A stretch of 64,000 nt of DNA from CATOSD01 sp965203135 (GTDB taxonomy: Bacteria > Chloroflexota > Dehalococcoidia > Lucifugimonadales > CATOSD01). This document shows positions 17,326 to 26,482 of this stretch, piece by piece. Positions within the stretch are counted from its first letter, which is position 1; each line of letters begins with the position of its first letter. The stretch is taken from positions 62,001 through 126,000 of the forward strand of contig CBDBBO010000003.1 of NCBI GenBank assembly GCA_965203135.1. The letters are read 5' to 3'. Both the position numbers and the translations under genes were made by a program. A model generated the notes under the pieces. The model saw only the letters and a list, made by a program, of their open reading frames with translations. It did not search any database and had not been told where the DNA came from.

Positions 17326-18056
17326 TGCAAGAGTCCCCTGCCCTGCTTCCGTGTGGCGACCAGGCTCTCATCGTCGAGTTCGGTGACGCGATAGATGCCG
17401 CCGTCAACCGGCGCGTCCACGACCTGGCGCACGCCATCGAGTCCGCCGGCGTGGCGGGCGTGTACGACCTTGTGCCCACCTACCGCTCGCTGTTGGTGTA
17501 CTACAACCCCGTGAGGACGGGCTGGAGGGAGCTCGAGGACAGCCTTCGCTCCCTGCTGAGCGACACCGGTGACCGCGTCACCTCCACGCCGCGGGTCGTG
17601 CTGCTGCCCACGTTGTACGGCGGCGAGTACGGCCCGGACCTGGAGTTCGTGTCCGAAAACGCCGGGCTGTCATCGGACGAGGTAATAGAACTGCACTCCG
17701 GCACGGACTACCTGGTGTACATGATGGGGTTCAGCCCCGGCTTTCCCTACTTGGGCGGTCTCGACGAGAGGCTGGCCACGCCTCGGCTGGAGTCGCCCAG
17801 GCTGGAGATCCCCGCCGGCTCGGTGGGCATAGCCGAGAGCCAGACGGGCGTGTACCCGGTCGCCAGTCCCGGGGGCTGGCAGTTGATAGGGCGCACCCCG
17901 CTGCGTCTGTTCGACGAGACGGCCGAACAGCCCGCGGTACTCCAGGCGGGTGACTACATACGGTTCGTGCCGCTGGAGACCGAGGCGGCCTATGTCGAAC
18001 TCCTGGCGAGCGTGGAGGCGGGCGAGTTCGCGGTGCAGACGGAGGCGGCAAGCTGA
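17322..18056 (+). CDS. pxpB: 5-oxoprolinase subunit B (KipI family)
   Basis: 244 aa. The allophanate-hydrolase subunit 1 / KipI signature is clear: GFSPGFPYLGGLDERLATPR, IPAGSVGIAESQTGVYP and SPGGWQLIGRTP. Works with PxpA and PxpC as 5-oxoprolinase. Its ATG overlaps the pxpA stop, and its TGA (18054-18056) overlaps the probable CTG start of pxpC, so all three subunits are translationally coupled. Confidence 0.95.
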   Translation: MMQESPALLPCGDQALIVEFGDAIDAAVNRRVHDLAHAIESAGVAGVYDLVPTYRSLLVYYNPVRTGWRELEDSLRSLLSDTGDRVTSTPRVVLLPTLYGGEYGPDLEFVSENAGLSSDEVIELHSGTDYLVYMMGFSPGFPYLGGLDERLATPRLESPRLEIPAGSVGIAESQTGVYPVASPGGWQLIGRTPLRLFDETAEQPAVLQAGDYIRFVPLETEAAYVELLASVEAGEFAVQTEAAS

Positions 18057-19201
18057 GCGGCGCGGCGCTGGAGATCATTGAACCCGGCCTGCTCACCACT
18101 GTGCAGGACAGGGGTCGAGTCGGTTACCAGAGGTACGGTGTGCCAGTGTCGGGCGCGCTCGACGCCTTCGCGCTCCGAGCCGCGAATCTGCTCGCCGGCA
18201 ACGACGACGGCGACGCCGGCCTGGAGATGACGGTGCTCGGCCCACGCATTCGATTCGGGGCTGACACCTGGTTCGCCATTGCGGGGGCCGATCTTACACC
18301 CATGCTGGACGGTGAGCCAGTCCCGAACTGGCGGCGTGTGCGAGCCGCCGCCGGCAGCGTGCTCAGCTTCCAGGGATCACGGGACGGGATGCGCGCGTAC
18401 CTGGCAGTGGCGGGAGGGATCGACGTGCCGCGGCTCATGGGCAGCCGGTCCACCTACCTGAAGGGAGAGTTCGGCGGTCTCGGAGGGCGTCCGCTGCGCG
18501 CGGGCGACGAGCTGCATACGCTGGGCGGGCCGCGAGAGGGCGACTTCGACGAGGTGGAACTGCCCGAATCATTCGTCGCGCCGGATTACGGCCACGACCA
18601 CCGGATTCGGGTGGTGCTCGGCCCACAGGGAGGGGCGTTTACCGAGGCGGGCGTCGAAACGCTGCTGGGCTCCGAGTACAAGGTCTCGGTGCAATCTGAC
18701 AGGATGGGCTACCGGCTGGACGGCCCAGCCATAGAGCACGTTTCCGGCCCCGACATCGTGTCGGACGGAACGGCGCTCGGCGCGATCCAGGTGCCCGGCA
18801 ACGGGCAGCCGATCATCCTTCTCGCGGACCGGGGCACCACAGGCGGATACGCCAAGATAGCGACGGTGCTGAGCGCAGATATCGGCAGGATAGCCCAGGC
18901 GATGCCGGGCGACGCCATAAGGTTCGAGGCGGTTAGCGTGGAGGAGGCCCACGCCATCCTCGCCGAGCAGGAGGCCGCGCTGCGCGACCTGGCGGCGGCC
19001 GCGGGAGTCGGTCCTGCTCGCGGGCTGAGCGTGGTAATCGACGGTGAGAGTTTCGAGGTCGCGGACGAGTTCGGGGAACCCATATCGCTTCCTGAGGGCC
19101 AGGATGGCGGTGCGGTCTGGAGCCATGTTATAAAGGCATCGAGCGGCGGGGCCGCGTACGAGTTCGACATCAGGGTTGGCCAAGCGAGGACAGAGCAATG
19201 A
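18053..19201 (+). CDS. pxpC: 5-oxoprolinase subunit C (KipA family), probable CTG start
   Basis: About 382 aa. Canonical PxpC proteins open with a strand ending in GLLTTVQD-GR-GYQR. In this gene that strand (LEIIEPGLLTTVQDRGR) lies upstream of the first GTG (18101), which would remove it. In frame with it, a CTG at 18053 overlaps the pxpB TGA (CTGA) and follows GGAGGCGG by 3-4 nt, so CTG initiation is the best reading. Later motifs: GVPVSGALDAFALRAANLL and the GYRLDGP substrate region. The 3' end overlaps the next ATG (ATGA). Confidence 0.9.
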   Translation: MSGAALEIIEPGLLTTVQDRGRVGYQRYGVPVSGALDAFALRAANLLAGNDDGDAGLEMTVLGPRIRFGADTWFAIAGADLTPMLDGEPVPNWRRVRAAAGSVLSFQGSRDGMRAYLAVAGGIDVPRLMGSRSTYLKGEFGGLGGRPLRAGDELHTLGGPREGDFDEVELPESFVAPDYGHDHRIRVVLGPQGGAFTEAGVETLLGSEYKVSVQSDRMGYRLDGPAIEHVSGPDIVSDGTALGAIQVPGNGQPIILLADRGTTGGYAKIATVLSADIGRIAQAMPGDAIRFEAVSVEEAHAILAEQEAALRDLAAAAGVGPARGLSVVIDGESFEVADEFGEPISLPEGQDGGAVWSHVIKASSGGAAYEFDIRVGQARTEQ

Positions 19202-20247
19202 GCAAGAGCATAGGCATTCTGGGCGTGGGCGCGGTGGGCAGCTACATCGGGGCCTTCCTTACGCGCGAGGGGTATGACGTAACGCTGATCGACATGTGGG
19301 GCGCCCATGTGGACGCCATGAACGAGTCGGGTCTGAAGGTGACGGGCACGCAGGGCGACTTCACCGTGGCTGTGAACGCAGTTCACATGGCCGACGCCTA
19401 CCAGCTTCACAAGAGGTTCGACTACGCTTTCCTGGCGCTGAAGTCCTACGATACCGAGTGGGGCGCGCACTTCCTGAAGCGGTTCCTGTCCCCCACCGGG
19501 GCGATGGTCAGCTCCCAGAACTGCATGAACGATCGGCTGATCGCCTCAATCGTCGGCTACGAGCGCGAGATCCCGTGCGTCATGTCCGGCATCACGGTCG
19601 CGCTGTGGGAGCCGGGCCACGTCACCCGCGGAGGGCAGCCGGGGCGCGACCGCGGCCACGACGTGTTTCGCATCGGCGAGCACCACGGGCAGGTCACTCC
19701 TCGCGTCCAGGAACTGGTTGAGATGGTGAGTTGCATAGACGGCGCAAAGACCACAACGAACATCTGGGGCGAACGCTGGTCCAAGCTCACCACGAACGCC
19801 TCCGGAAACCCGATGCAGGGCATGACCGGCCTCGGCTCGGGCGGCCTGTCCGCGATGCCGGGGGCGCGCCGCATCCAGGTGCAGATTTGCAAGGAGTCCG
19901 CCCAGGTTGGCCTGGCCCACAACGTGCGCGTGGAGAGCATCAGCGGCGTGGAGGCCGAGGTGTGGGCGCGCGCGGACGAGGGCGACGTGATGGAGGACCT
20001 GGACGCCAAGTTCCGCGGCGGGCGCGGCGGCAGCGATTGGAAGTCGTCGATGGGCCAGGACGTGGCGAAGGGCCGGAAGACCGAGGTGGAGCATATGAAC
20101 GGCTTCATCTCCCGCATGGGACGCGAGGTTGGAGTGCCAACGCCGGTCAACGACGCGGTGGTGAGCGTGGTCAAGGAGATCGATGACGGCAAGTCCGCCG
20201 CTGATCCGTCGAACATCGATCGCGTGCTGGAGCTTGCGGGCCTCTAG
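19198..20247 (+). CDS. Ketopantoate reductase-like (PanE/ApbA family) oxidoreductase
   Basis: 349 aa. N-terminal Rossmann motif GILGVGAVGSYIGAFL (residues 6-21) and the central LALKSYDTE, where family members read K for catalysis. The C-terminal all-helical ApbA_C region holds WSKLTTNASGNPMQG. Because it is translationally coupled to pxpC and longer than typical PanE, true pantothenate biosynthesis is uncertain; it may reduce another 2-keto acid. Confidence 0.8.
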   Translation: MSKSIGILGVGAVGSYIGAFLTREGYDVTLIDMWGAHVDAMNESGLKVTGTQGDFTVAVNAVHMADAYQLHKRFDYAFLALKSYDTEWGAHFLKRFLSPTGAMVSSQNCMNDRLIASIVGYEREIPCVMSGITVALWEPGHVTRGGQPGRDRGHDVFRIGEHHGQVTPRVQELVEMVSCIDGAKTTTNIWGERWSKLTTNASGNPMQGMTGLGSGGLSAMPGARRIQVQICKESAQVGLAHNVRVESISGVEAEVWARADEGDVMEDLDAKFRGGRGGSDWKSSMGQDVAKGRKTEVEHMNGFISRMGREVGVPTPVNDAVVSVVKEIDDGKSAADPSNIDRVLELAGL

Positions 20248-20300
20248 GAGCGACTCCGGCCCGACCGGCCGGGCGGCGCTTCCGCTGATAAGCCCGGCTC

Positions 20301-20930
20301 ATGTTGGACTGGCTGCACGCCCTCGCGGACTGGACGCTGGACTTCGCCGACAGCGGCGCGGCGGTTGTCGCGCTGGTGCTGGTTTCGATGAGCGAGTCGG
20401 TGTTCTTTCCGGTGCCACCGGACCCGCTGCTCATCGCGATAGGTATCCGGCAGCCGGAGGCGGCCATCTGGCTGGCCGGGCTTTGCACAGCGGCTTCTGT
20501 TGCGGGGGCGGTAGTCGGGCGCTGGCTGGGCATTCGCTTCGGACGGCCGCTGCTGCGCAGGTTCGCGTCGGCGGACAAGGTGGAAGCCGCCGAGCGGATG
20601 TACCGCAAGTACGGCGCGTGGGCAGTTATCGCGTCCGCGATAACACCGATACCGTTCAAGGTGTTCACGGTGCTCTCGGGCGTGATGGGCATGGAACTGA
20701 AGGGCTTTGTGCTAGCCGCGCTGTTGGGCCGGGGATTGCGGTTCATGGCAGTAGGCGTGTTGATTGCGCTGTACGGCGAATCGGTCGAGAAGCTGATACT
20801 CGAACGATTCGAGTACGTGACCATCGGCGCGGTGGCCGCGGGAATCGCCCTGGTGGCCGTGCTGCTGGCGGCCCGGAAACTGCGGCGTAGGTCAGCGGTT
20901 GCGAGCGGCGAGTTTACCGATAACGAATGA
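20301..20930 (+). CDS. DedA/VTT-family membrane protein (YqaA-like)
   Basis: 209 aa. Four to five membrane helices with the family pattern: E-S-V-FFPVPPDPLL after the first helix, G-R-W-L-G-I-R-F, then AVIASAITPIPFKVFTVLSGVMGM. VTT proteins act at the inner membrane in lipid scrambling or transport and membrane homeostasis. ATG 53 nt after the preceding gene. Confidence 0.86.
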   Translation: MLDWLHALADWTLDFADSGAAVVALVLVSMSESVFFPVPPDPLLIAIGIRQPEAAIWLAGLCTAASVAGAVVGRWLGIRFGRPLLRRFASADKVEAAERMYRKYGAWAVIASAITPIPFKVFTVLSGVMGMELKGFVLAALLGRGLRFMAVGVLIALYGESVEKLILERFEYVTIGAVAAGIALVAVLLAARKLRRRSAVASGEFTDNE

Positions 20931-20998
20931 GAACGGAATCAAGTGGCCACTGAGCCGCGAGAGAAGGCGCATCGAGCACCTTCCTACCAGGGACGGAA

Positions 20999-22426
20999 AT
21001 GGCGACAGAGGAAAAAGAGATACAAGAGGGCGGCGTAATCGTATGCCCCTACTGCGCGCACACCAACGACCCGCGGTCGGAGCGCTGCGGCCAATGCTGG
21101 TCGAGGCTTCGGGGCGCGGCCGTCGTGACCGAGGAGGAAGGCGCCAGCATCGTCGCGAGGGTGCTTTCGGTTCGGCGGTGGCGCAAGCGTTTCCGCTACG
21201 GAATAGTCGCCGCGGTAGTGCTGGCGATAGTGGCGTGGCTGGTGTACTTGAACGTAGGTACCACCCGCTTCCAGGGTCCCGCGTCCACCAACGTGAGCGC
21301 CGCGTCCACGCCGGGAAACTGGCCCATGTTCCAGCGCGACCACCTCCACTCCGGTTTGGTCGCGGATGACAACGCGACGCCGGCGGGCAACCTGAAGTGG
21401 CGGTTCGACACCGACGGTCCCCTGTTCTCGTCTCCGGCCGTCGTGGACGGCACCCTGTACCTGACCACGGGCGACCGGCGCGTCGTGGCGCTGGACGAGG
21501 CAAGCGGCGAACTGATCTGGGAGCGAAAGACGACGGGACCGGTCAACTCCTCCCCTGCCGTTGCCGGCGGTATCGTGTACTATGGGCTGCGGGACGGCAA
21601 GTTCTACGCGCTCGACCGCTACAGCGGCGAAGAGCTGTGGATGTACCAGACCGACAACTACATCTTCTCGTCGCCCGCCATTCACAACGGCGTTGTCTAC
21701 ATCGGCTCCGGCGACTCCCTTCTCTACGCTTTCGACGCTCTGACCGGAGACATACGCTGGACCTACAACGCCAGGGCCCCAATTCTCACGCCGCCCGCGG
21801 TAAATGACGAGGTCGTCACGCTGGTGTCACAGAGCGGTACCCTGCACATAGTGGACACGAACACGGGCAACCTGCGGCTCGATTACTCCATGGTGAGCAT
21901 TTCCAATGGCTCGCCCGCCATGCTCGGCAACCTCGTCTATTCCGCGGACGAGGGCGGCGGAATCAGGGCCGTGGACTGGCGCAAGCGCGTCGTGCCGTTC
22001 GAAAAGTCCGCGAGGTGGCTTCGGACACAGCTTTTCATCTGGGGCATGGTCAACTCCATACCGCCTCAGAAGGGGTATGTGTGGGCGGACCGCATCCGCG
22101 GCGGCGGCTTCTCGAGCACGCCAGTGATTGCCAACGGTGCCCTCTACATCGGGTCCCACGGGCGAGAAGTGCTCGCCTTCGACGCCGAGACGGGCGAGCG
22201 ATTGTGGGAGTACGCCACGGACGCGCCGATCCTGGCATCCGCGTCGGTCGCCGGCAATACGGTTTATGTTGGCGACGCTGACGGCAACCTGTACGCGGTG
22301 GACGGCGAGACCGGCAAGCTGGTGTGGCGCTTCAAGACGGGCGCCCGCATCGACGCGGCGCCCGTAGTCGCAAACGGTGTGATGTACGTCACGTCACGCG
22401 ATGGCACGCTCTACGCCATCGAGTAG
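20999..22426 (+). CDS. PQQ-type beta-propeller protein with N-terminal zinc ribbon and membrane anchor
   Basis: 475 aa. Residues about 16-35 form a zinc ribbon (CPYC-x9-CGQC). One transmembrane helix follows at about 67-87 (IVAAVVLAIVAWLVYL), then a BamB/PQQ-like propeller in which the repeat YALD-x3-GE-x-LW occurs at least five times. A cytoplasmic ribbon, one helix and an extracytoplasmic propeller are implied. It precedes a MacB-type ABC exporter and may be its accessory protein. Confidence 0.85.
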   Translation: MATEEKEIQEGGVIVCPYCAHTNDPRSERCGQCWSRLRGAAVVTEEEGASIVARVLSVRRWRKRFRYGIVAAVVLAIVAWLVYLNVGTTRFQGPASTNVSAASTPGNWPMFQRDHLHSGLVADDNATPAGNLKWRFDTDGPLFSSPAVVDGTLYLTTGDRRVVALDEASGELIWERKTTGPVNSSPAVAGGIVYYGLRDGKFYALDRYSGEELWMYQTDNYIFSSPAIHNGVVYIGSGDSLLYAFDALTGDIRWTYNARAPILTPPAVNDEVVTLVSQSGTLHIVDTNTGNLRLDYSMVSISNGSPAMLGNLVYSADEGGGIRAVDWRKRVVPFEKSARWLRTQLFIWGMVNSIPPQKGYVWADRIRGGGFSSTPVIANGALYIGSHGREVLAFDAETGERLWEYATDAPILASASVAGNTVYVGDADGNLYAVDGETGKLVWRFKTGARIDAAPVVANGVMYVTSRDGTLYAIE

Positions 22427-22500
22427 GCGCAATCGGGCCTTATCGCGATGTCCGAACGCCCCGCCATCGAACCCCGCCAGGCCGCGGGAGTTGGCGCTCT

Positions 22501-23682
22501 GTGACTTCTCTGCGCAACCTGGCGAGGCGCAAGCTGCGCACGTCACTCACCGTTATGGGAATCGCCGTCGGAATCTGGGCGCTGGTGGTAATGACGGCGC
22601 TTGCGACCAAGCTCAGCGTGCTTGTCGAGGGCGGTTCCACTTACTTTAGAGACAAAGTTGTGGTCACCGATGCGACGAGCACAGTCTTTTCCCAGGTCTT
22701 GCAACTGACGCCCTTGCCCATGGACGTTGTCCATCAGATTGAACAGGTGCCGGGCGTGGCCGTCGCGATGCCTCGAGTGCTGTTCCTCATGAACCCCGAC
22801 GATCCGAGCAATGCGTTTCAGCTTCCCACCTATGTGGCCGGATACACCGCGGGGGCTGACCGGGGGCATGAATCGTTTCCCCTGGTCGTAGCGGAAGGAC
22901 GGGCCACGTCTGTGGCAGACGAGGGGCGGAGGGTGGTGTTCCTCGGCTCAGACCTGGCGCGGGAGTACGAAAAGGGGCCGGGAGACACCTTCGAGATTCG
23001 CGGGATCGAGTTCGAGGTCGTTGGCGTGGGAGAGCCGAGGCTGATGTTCTTCGACTCATCCGCTGTTATTCCGCTGTCAGAGGCTCAAGGTATGCTGGCC
23101 CAGGAGGTTCCCGCCCTTCTCGGGCGCGAGACGGACTCCGCCCGGTTGACTTCCATGGTGATTGTCTATCCGGAGGACGGTGTGGACACGGAGGTGCTTG
23201 CGGGTAGAATCGAAGAAAACGTGCCGCATGTTCGGGCGGGCACCGGAGCGGAGTACGACGACCAGTTCGGATCGACGCTGGCGATATTCAACACGATCAT
23301 CCTTAGCGTGGCGCTCATCAGCGTGGTGGTGGGTGGGCTGTCGGTCATCAACACGATGACAATGAGCGTGGCGGAGCGGACGCGCGAGATCGGCATCAAG
23401 CGGGCGGTCGGCGCACAGCGTGGCCGGATCATGCGGGAGCTGCTGTCCGAAGCGGCCGTCATCGGCCTGATCGGCGGGCTGATCGGGTTGGCCGCCGGAG
23501 CTGCGTTCGTGGTTAGTGCGAACCGGCTCGGGCAGGATTCGGGGACAGTACTGTTTCTTCTGACGCCTTGGATCGCCGTTCTGGCGGTCGCGTTCTCCGT
23601 GGCACTAGGCACCCTGGCGGGCGCGCTGCCCGCATGGAACGCGTCCGGGCTGGACCCGATAGAGGCGCTACGCTACGAGTAG
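22501..23682 (+). CDS. MacB/FtsX-type ABC transporter permease
   Basis: 393 aa from GTG 22501 (GGGAGTTGG upstream); a longer in-frame extension overlaps the propeller gene and is unlikely. N-terminal SLRNLARRKLRTSLTVMGIAVG is the typical first-helix entry, followed by a MacB periplasmic core and an FtsX domain with three C-terminal helices (NTMTMSVAERTREIGIKRAVGA). Pairs with the ATPase 9 nt downstream; probably mechanotransmission export or lipoprotein handling. Confidence 0.88.
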   Translation: MTSLRNLARRKLRTSLTVMGIAVGIWALVVMTALATKLSVLVEGGSTYFRDKVVVTDATSTVFSQVLQLTPLPMDVVHQIEQVPGVAVAMPRVLFLMNPDDPSNAFQLPTYVAGYTAGADRGHESFPLVVAEGRATSVADEGRRVVFLGSDLAREYEKGPGDTFEIRGIEFEVVGVGEPRLMFFDSSAVIPLSEAQGMLAQEVPALLGRETDSARLTSMVIVYPEDGVDTEVLAGRIEENVPHVRAGTGAEYDDQFGSTLAIFNTIILSVALISVVVGGLSVINTMTMSVAERTREIGIKRAVGAQRGRIMRELLSEAAVIGLIGGLIGLAAGAAFVVSANRLGQDSGTVLFLLTPWIAVLAVAFSVALGTLAGALPAWNASGLDPIEALRYE

Positions 23683-23691
23683 GGGCTATCC

Positions 23692-24384
23692 ATGGCCTTT
23701 CTGACGGCACGCAACCTGAACAAGACCTACCGCATCAGCCGGCGCAACGTTGTCCACGCCTTGCGGGGAGTTGGGGTGACGATAGAGGCTGGGGAGATGG
23801 TCGCCATCGCCGGGCCGTCGGGGTCTGGCAAGAGTACGCTCATGCACATCCTCGGCCTGCTGCACTCCCCGGACGCGGGAAGCGAGCCGCCGCCCAGCTT
23901 GGTGTTCGACGGCATGGATGTCACGTCGTTGCCCGACAGGGACAGGACGCGGATGCGTGCAGAGAGGATCGGGTTCGTGTTCCAGGCCTTCAATCTCGTG
24001 CCAACGCTGACCGCGCTGGAAAACGTGGCCCTTCCCGCTGAGTACGCCGGCCTGGGACGAAAGGATGCGAGGGCGGCCGCCGGGGAGGCGCTTGAGCTGA
24101 TGGGCATCGCGGACAGGGCCGGCCATCAACCCGTAGAAATGTCCGGCGGACAGCAGCAGCGCGTGGCCATCGCGCGGGCGCTGGTCAACGAGCCGTCGCT
24201 CCTCCTCGCAGACGAGCCCACCGGCAACCTCGACACGCAGAACACCGTCGAGTTGCTGGAGCTACTCCGCCGCTACAACGCCGAACGGCGCCAGACGATG
24301 GTGCTCGTCACCCACGACCCACTCGTGAGCGAAGCCTGCGGCCGAGTCCTCACCATGCGCGACGGGGCGATACTGGAGGTGTAG
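23692..24384 (+). CDS. ABC transporter ATP-binding protein (MacB/LolD type)
   Basis: 230 aa, complete ATPase: Walker A GPSGSGKST (residues 43-51), Q-loop VFQAFNLVPTLTALENV, signature MSGGQQQRVAIARAL, Walker B LLLADEPTGNLD and the switch His in VTHD. The downstream permease-type partner is the gene just before it. Last gene of the plus-strand propeller-permease-ATPase block; converges on the NHL gene. Confidence 0.93.
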   Translation: MAFLTARNLNKTYRISRRNVVHALRGVGVTIEAGEMVAIAGPSGSGKSTLMHILGLLHSPDAGSEPPPSLVFDGMDVTSLPDRDRTRMRAERIGFVFQAFNLVPTLTALENVALPAEYAGLGRKDARAAAGEALELMGIADRAGHQPVEMSGGQQQRVAIARALVNEPSLLLADEPTGNLDTQNTVELLELLRRYNAERRQTMVLVTHDPLVSEACGRVLTMRDGAILEV

Positions 24385-24400
24385 GTCCCCGCGTGGCCGC

Positions 24401-25309
24401 CTACGCCCGCACGTACTTGACGATCCGGCGGCCGGTGCTGCCCTCGCCGGAGGTGGGCTGCACGAAGTAGACGCTGCCCTGCGAGTCGCCCGCCGACCCG
24501 TGGCAGGAGCGGTACTGCTCGCCGCCCCAGCGGGCCAGCCGCTCGCCGTCCAGCGTCAGCACGCTGAAGTAGCCGCCGTTGTGCTCGGGCACGAACGCCG
24601 CGCCGTCGGAGTCCACCCAGAGAGTGGCGGGCCCGATCAGCTCGGACTCCCACTCGCTGAGAAACTCGCCGTCCTGGCTGAACGCCTGCACGCGGTCGTT
24701 CTCGCGGTCCGCCACCAGCACCCTGCCCCGGCTGTCGACGAACACGCCGTGCGGCAGCATGAACTGGCCCGGTCCGGTGCCCGGCTCGCCCCAGGACAGC
24801 GTGTGCTCGCCGTCCGCGGTGAAGCGGTGGACGCGGCAGTTGGCGTATCCGTCGGCTACGAAAATGTCGCCGGACGGAGCGACGCCGACCCCTGCGGGCA
24901 GGTTGAACGGCTCGCCGCCGTGCGTGACCTGCTCGTGAAGCGAGCCGTACTCGCTGTTGTTCGCGCCGGTGTCGGAGCGGAAGCCCTGCTTGCCGATCGT
25001 CAGCAGCAGCTCGCCCTCCGGCGTGAACTTCATTATCTGGCAGTCGTCGCGCTCCACGATCCATATGTTGTCGTGCGGGTCGGCGTAGATTGCGTGAGGG
25101 AACGGGAACTGGCCCTCGCCCCACGAACTGAGGAAGTTTCCGTCGCGGTCGAAGACTATGACCCTGTGCTCGCCGCGGTTGAAGCCGTAGACCCTGTCCT
25201 GCGAGTCGATGGCCACCGCCGCCATCGGAGCGTCCCAGCCGTCCGGCAGCTTTGCCCATTCCTCGATCACCTCGTACCTGTAGTCGCCGCTGCCTACGAT
25301 GTTAGCCAT
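24401..25309 (-). CDS. NHL-repeat six-bladed beta-propeller protein
   Basis: 302 aa. NHL-type blades recur (VAIDSQDRVYGFNRGEHRVIVF, ...YADPHDNIWIVE, ...VAPSGDIFVADGY, ...VDSRGRVLVADREN), with FDRDGNFLSSWG-like blade ends. Similar to the propeller of peptidyl-alpha-hydroxyglycine lyase, but no signal peptide is visible. Role unknown; the clustering with an LLM oxidoreductase suggests small-molecule metabolism. Confidence 0.82.
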   Translation of the reverse strand: MANIVGSGDYRYEVIEEWAKLPDGWDAPMAAVAIDSQDRVYGFNRGEHRVIVFDRDGNFLSSWGEGQFPFPHAIYADPHDNIWIVERDDCQIMKFTPEGELLLTIGKQGFRSDTGANNSEYGSLHEQVTHGGEPFNLPAGVGVAPSGDIFVADGYANCRVHRFTADGEHTLSWGEPGTGPGQFMLPHGVFVDSRGRVLVADRENDRVQAFSQDGEFLSEWESELIGPATLWVDSDGAAFVPEHNGGYFSVLTLDGERLARWGGEQYRSCHGSAGDSQGSVYFVQPTSGEGSTGRRIVKYVRA

Positions 25310-25372
25310 AGCCCGCTCCTTCCCCTCTTGGTGCCCTTCGTGTCCTCAGTTGTTCACCCGCGCGCCGCGTAC

Positions 25373-26422
25373 CTAGCCCAGCAGCTCGGGGCGGCAAGCG
25401 CGCATCGCCGCGAGCGTGGAGTCGACTCCGGGGCGGGACGCCACGACCCTGACCATCGCGATGTCGAGACCCTCGGCGAGCGCGCGGAAGTGCGCGGCGG
25501 CGCCGTCGGGCTTGCCGAAGTAACCCACCTTGAGCAGTAGCTCGGCGGGAAACGCGTCGGCGACCTCCTCGCGGGACGCGCCGTTCGAGCGCATCTCGTC
25601 GAGTTCGCGCAGCGCGTCGGTGAATCCCATCCGCTCGAAGTGCGCCCGGTAGCCGAGCTGCCGCTGCCGCTCCGTCGGCACCCGTGGGCCGAGCGCGTAG
25701 TTCATGGTGGACAGCGCGAAGGCGCGCCGCGCGGCGTCCTCGTCGTCGTCCACGCAGACGCGGATGTACTCCGCCAGCTTGACCTCGGACGGGTCCCTGC
25801 CCGCCCTCTTTGCGCCCTCGTCGACGCGCTCGCGGCTCCACGCCACGCGCTCGGAGTCGCACCAGTTGAGGCTCGCGCCGTCCGCCGCCTCGCCCGCGAG
25901 CTCCAGCATACGCGGGCCGAGCGCGCCGAGGTAGACTGGCGTCTCCGGCGCGGGGCGGATGCCGAGTCGGCCGCCCCGCAGCGTGACCGTCTCGCCCTCG
26001 TGGGTGACGCGCTCTCCGGCGACCAGGCCGCGTATGACGGTCAGGTAGTCCCGCATCATCGCCAGCGCCGAAACTCGAGCCATGCCGGTCTGCTGCCTTG
26101 CGCGGGGCTGGTACACGCCGCCCGCGCCGATGCCCATGTAGAAGCGCCCGCCCGTCACTTGGCTCATGGTGCCGCCGCTCATGGCGAACGCCATCGGGGA
26201 GCGCCACATCACGGGGGACACCGAGATTCCGGTGTGCAGGCCCTCGGGCACCACGTCGCGGGACGCCGCCCAGCGGTAGTTGCACACCTGGAACGAGTCC
26301 TGACCCGTGCCCTCCGGCGTCCAGATGCTGGTATACCCCAACCGCGCCGCCTCGCGCGACATCTCCATTTCGTCCTGCACCGACAGCCCCAGTGTGCCGT
26401 CCAGCCCTACACCGAATTCCAT
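25373..26422 (-). CDS. LLM-class flavin-dependent oxidoreductase
   Basis: 349 aa TIM-barrel of the luciferase-like monooxygenase class. N-terminal MEFGVGLDG, RLGYTSIWTPEG, TGISVSPVMWRSP, and the F420/FMN-site region MGIGAGGVYQPR. It uses F420 or FMN; substrate unknown. One of three LLM genes in this window (others at 52549 and 54614). Confidence 0.88.
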   Translation of the reverse strand: MEFGVGLDGTLGLSVQDEMEMSREAARLGYTSIWTPEGTGQDSFQVCNYRWAASRDVVPEGLHTGISVSPVMWRSPMAFAMSGGTMSQVTGGRFYMGIGAGGVYQPRARQQTGMARVSALAMMRDYLTVIRGLVAGERVTHEGETVTLRGGRLGIRPAPETPVYLGALGPRMLELAGEAADGASLNWCDSERVAWSRERVDEGAKRAGRDPSEVKLAEYIRVCVDDDEDAARRAFALSTMNYALGPRVPTERQRQLGYRAHFERMGFTDALRELDEMRSNGASREEVADAFPAELLLKVGYFGKPDGAAAHFRALAEGLDIAMVRVVASRPGVDSTLAAMRACRPELLG

Positions 26423-26445
26423 GACAGGTGTCTCCTTCAGAATTC

Positions 26446-26481
26446 CCTTCCCCCTCGAGGGGGAAGGTCAGGATGGGGGTG
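26446..26481. repeat. Dispersed C-rich palindromic intergenic repeat, copy 1
   Basis: CCCTTCCCCCTCGAGGGGG is followed by AAGGTCAGGATGGGGGTGG. The core CCCCCTCGAGGGGG is a perfect palindrome. Related copies lie at about 38921-38957 and 43311-43350, always between genes. Confidence 0.65.
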
Positions 26482-26482
26482 G

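Noticed and set aside
22324..22500. N-terminal extension of the ABC permease into the propeller gene
   Set aside because: The propeller frame is clearly coding there; GTG 22501 gives the normal FtsX start.
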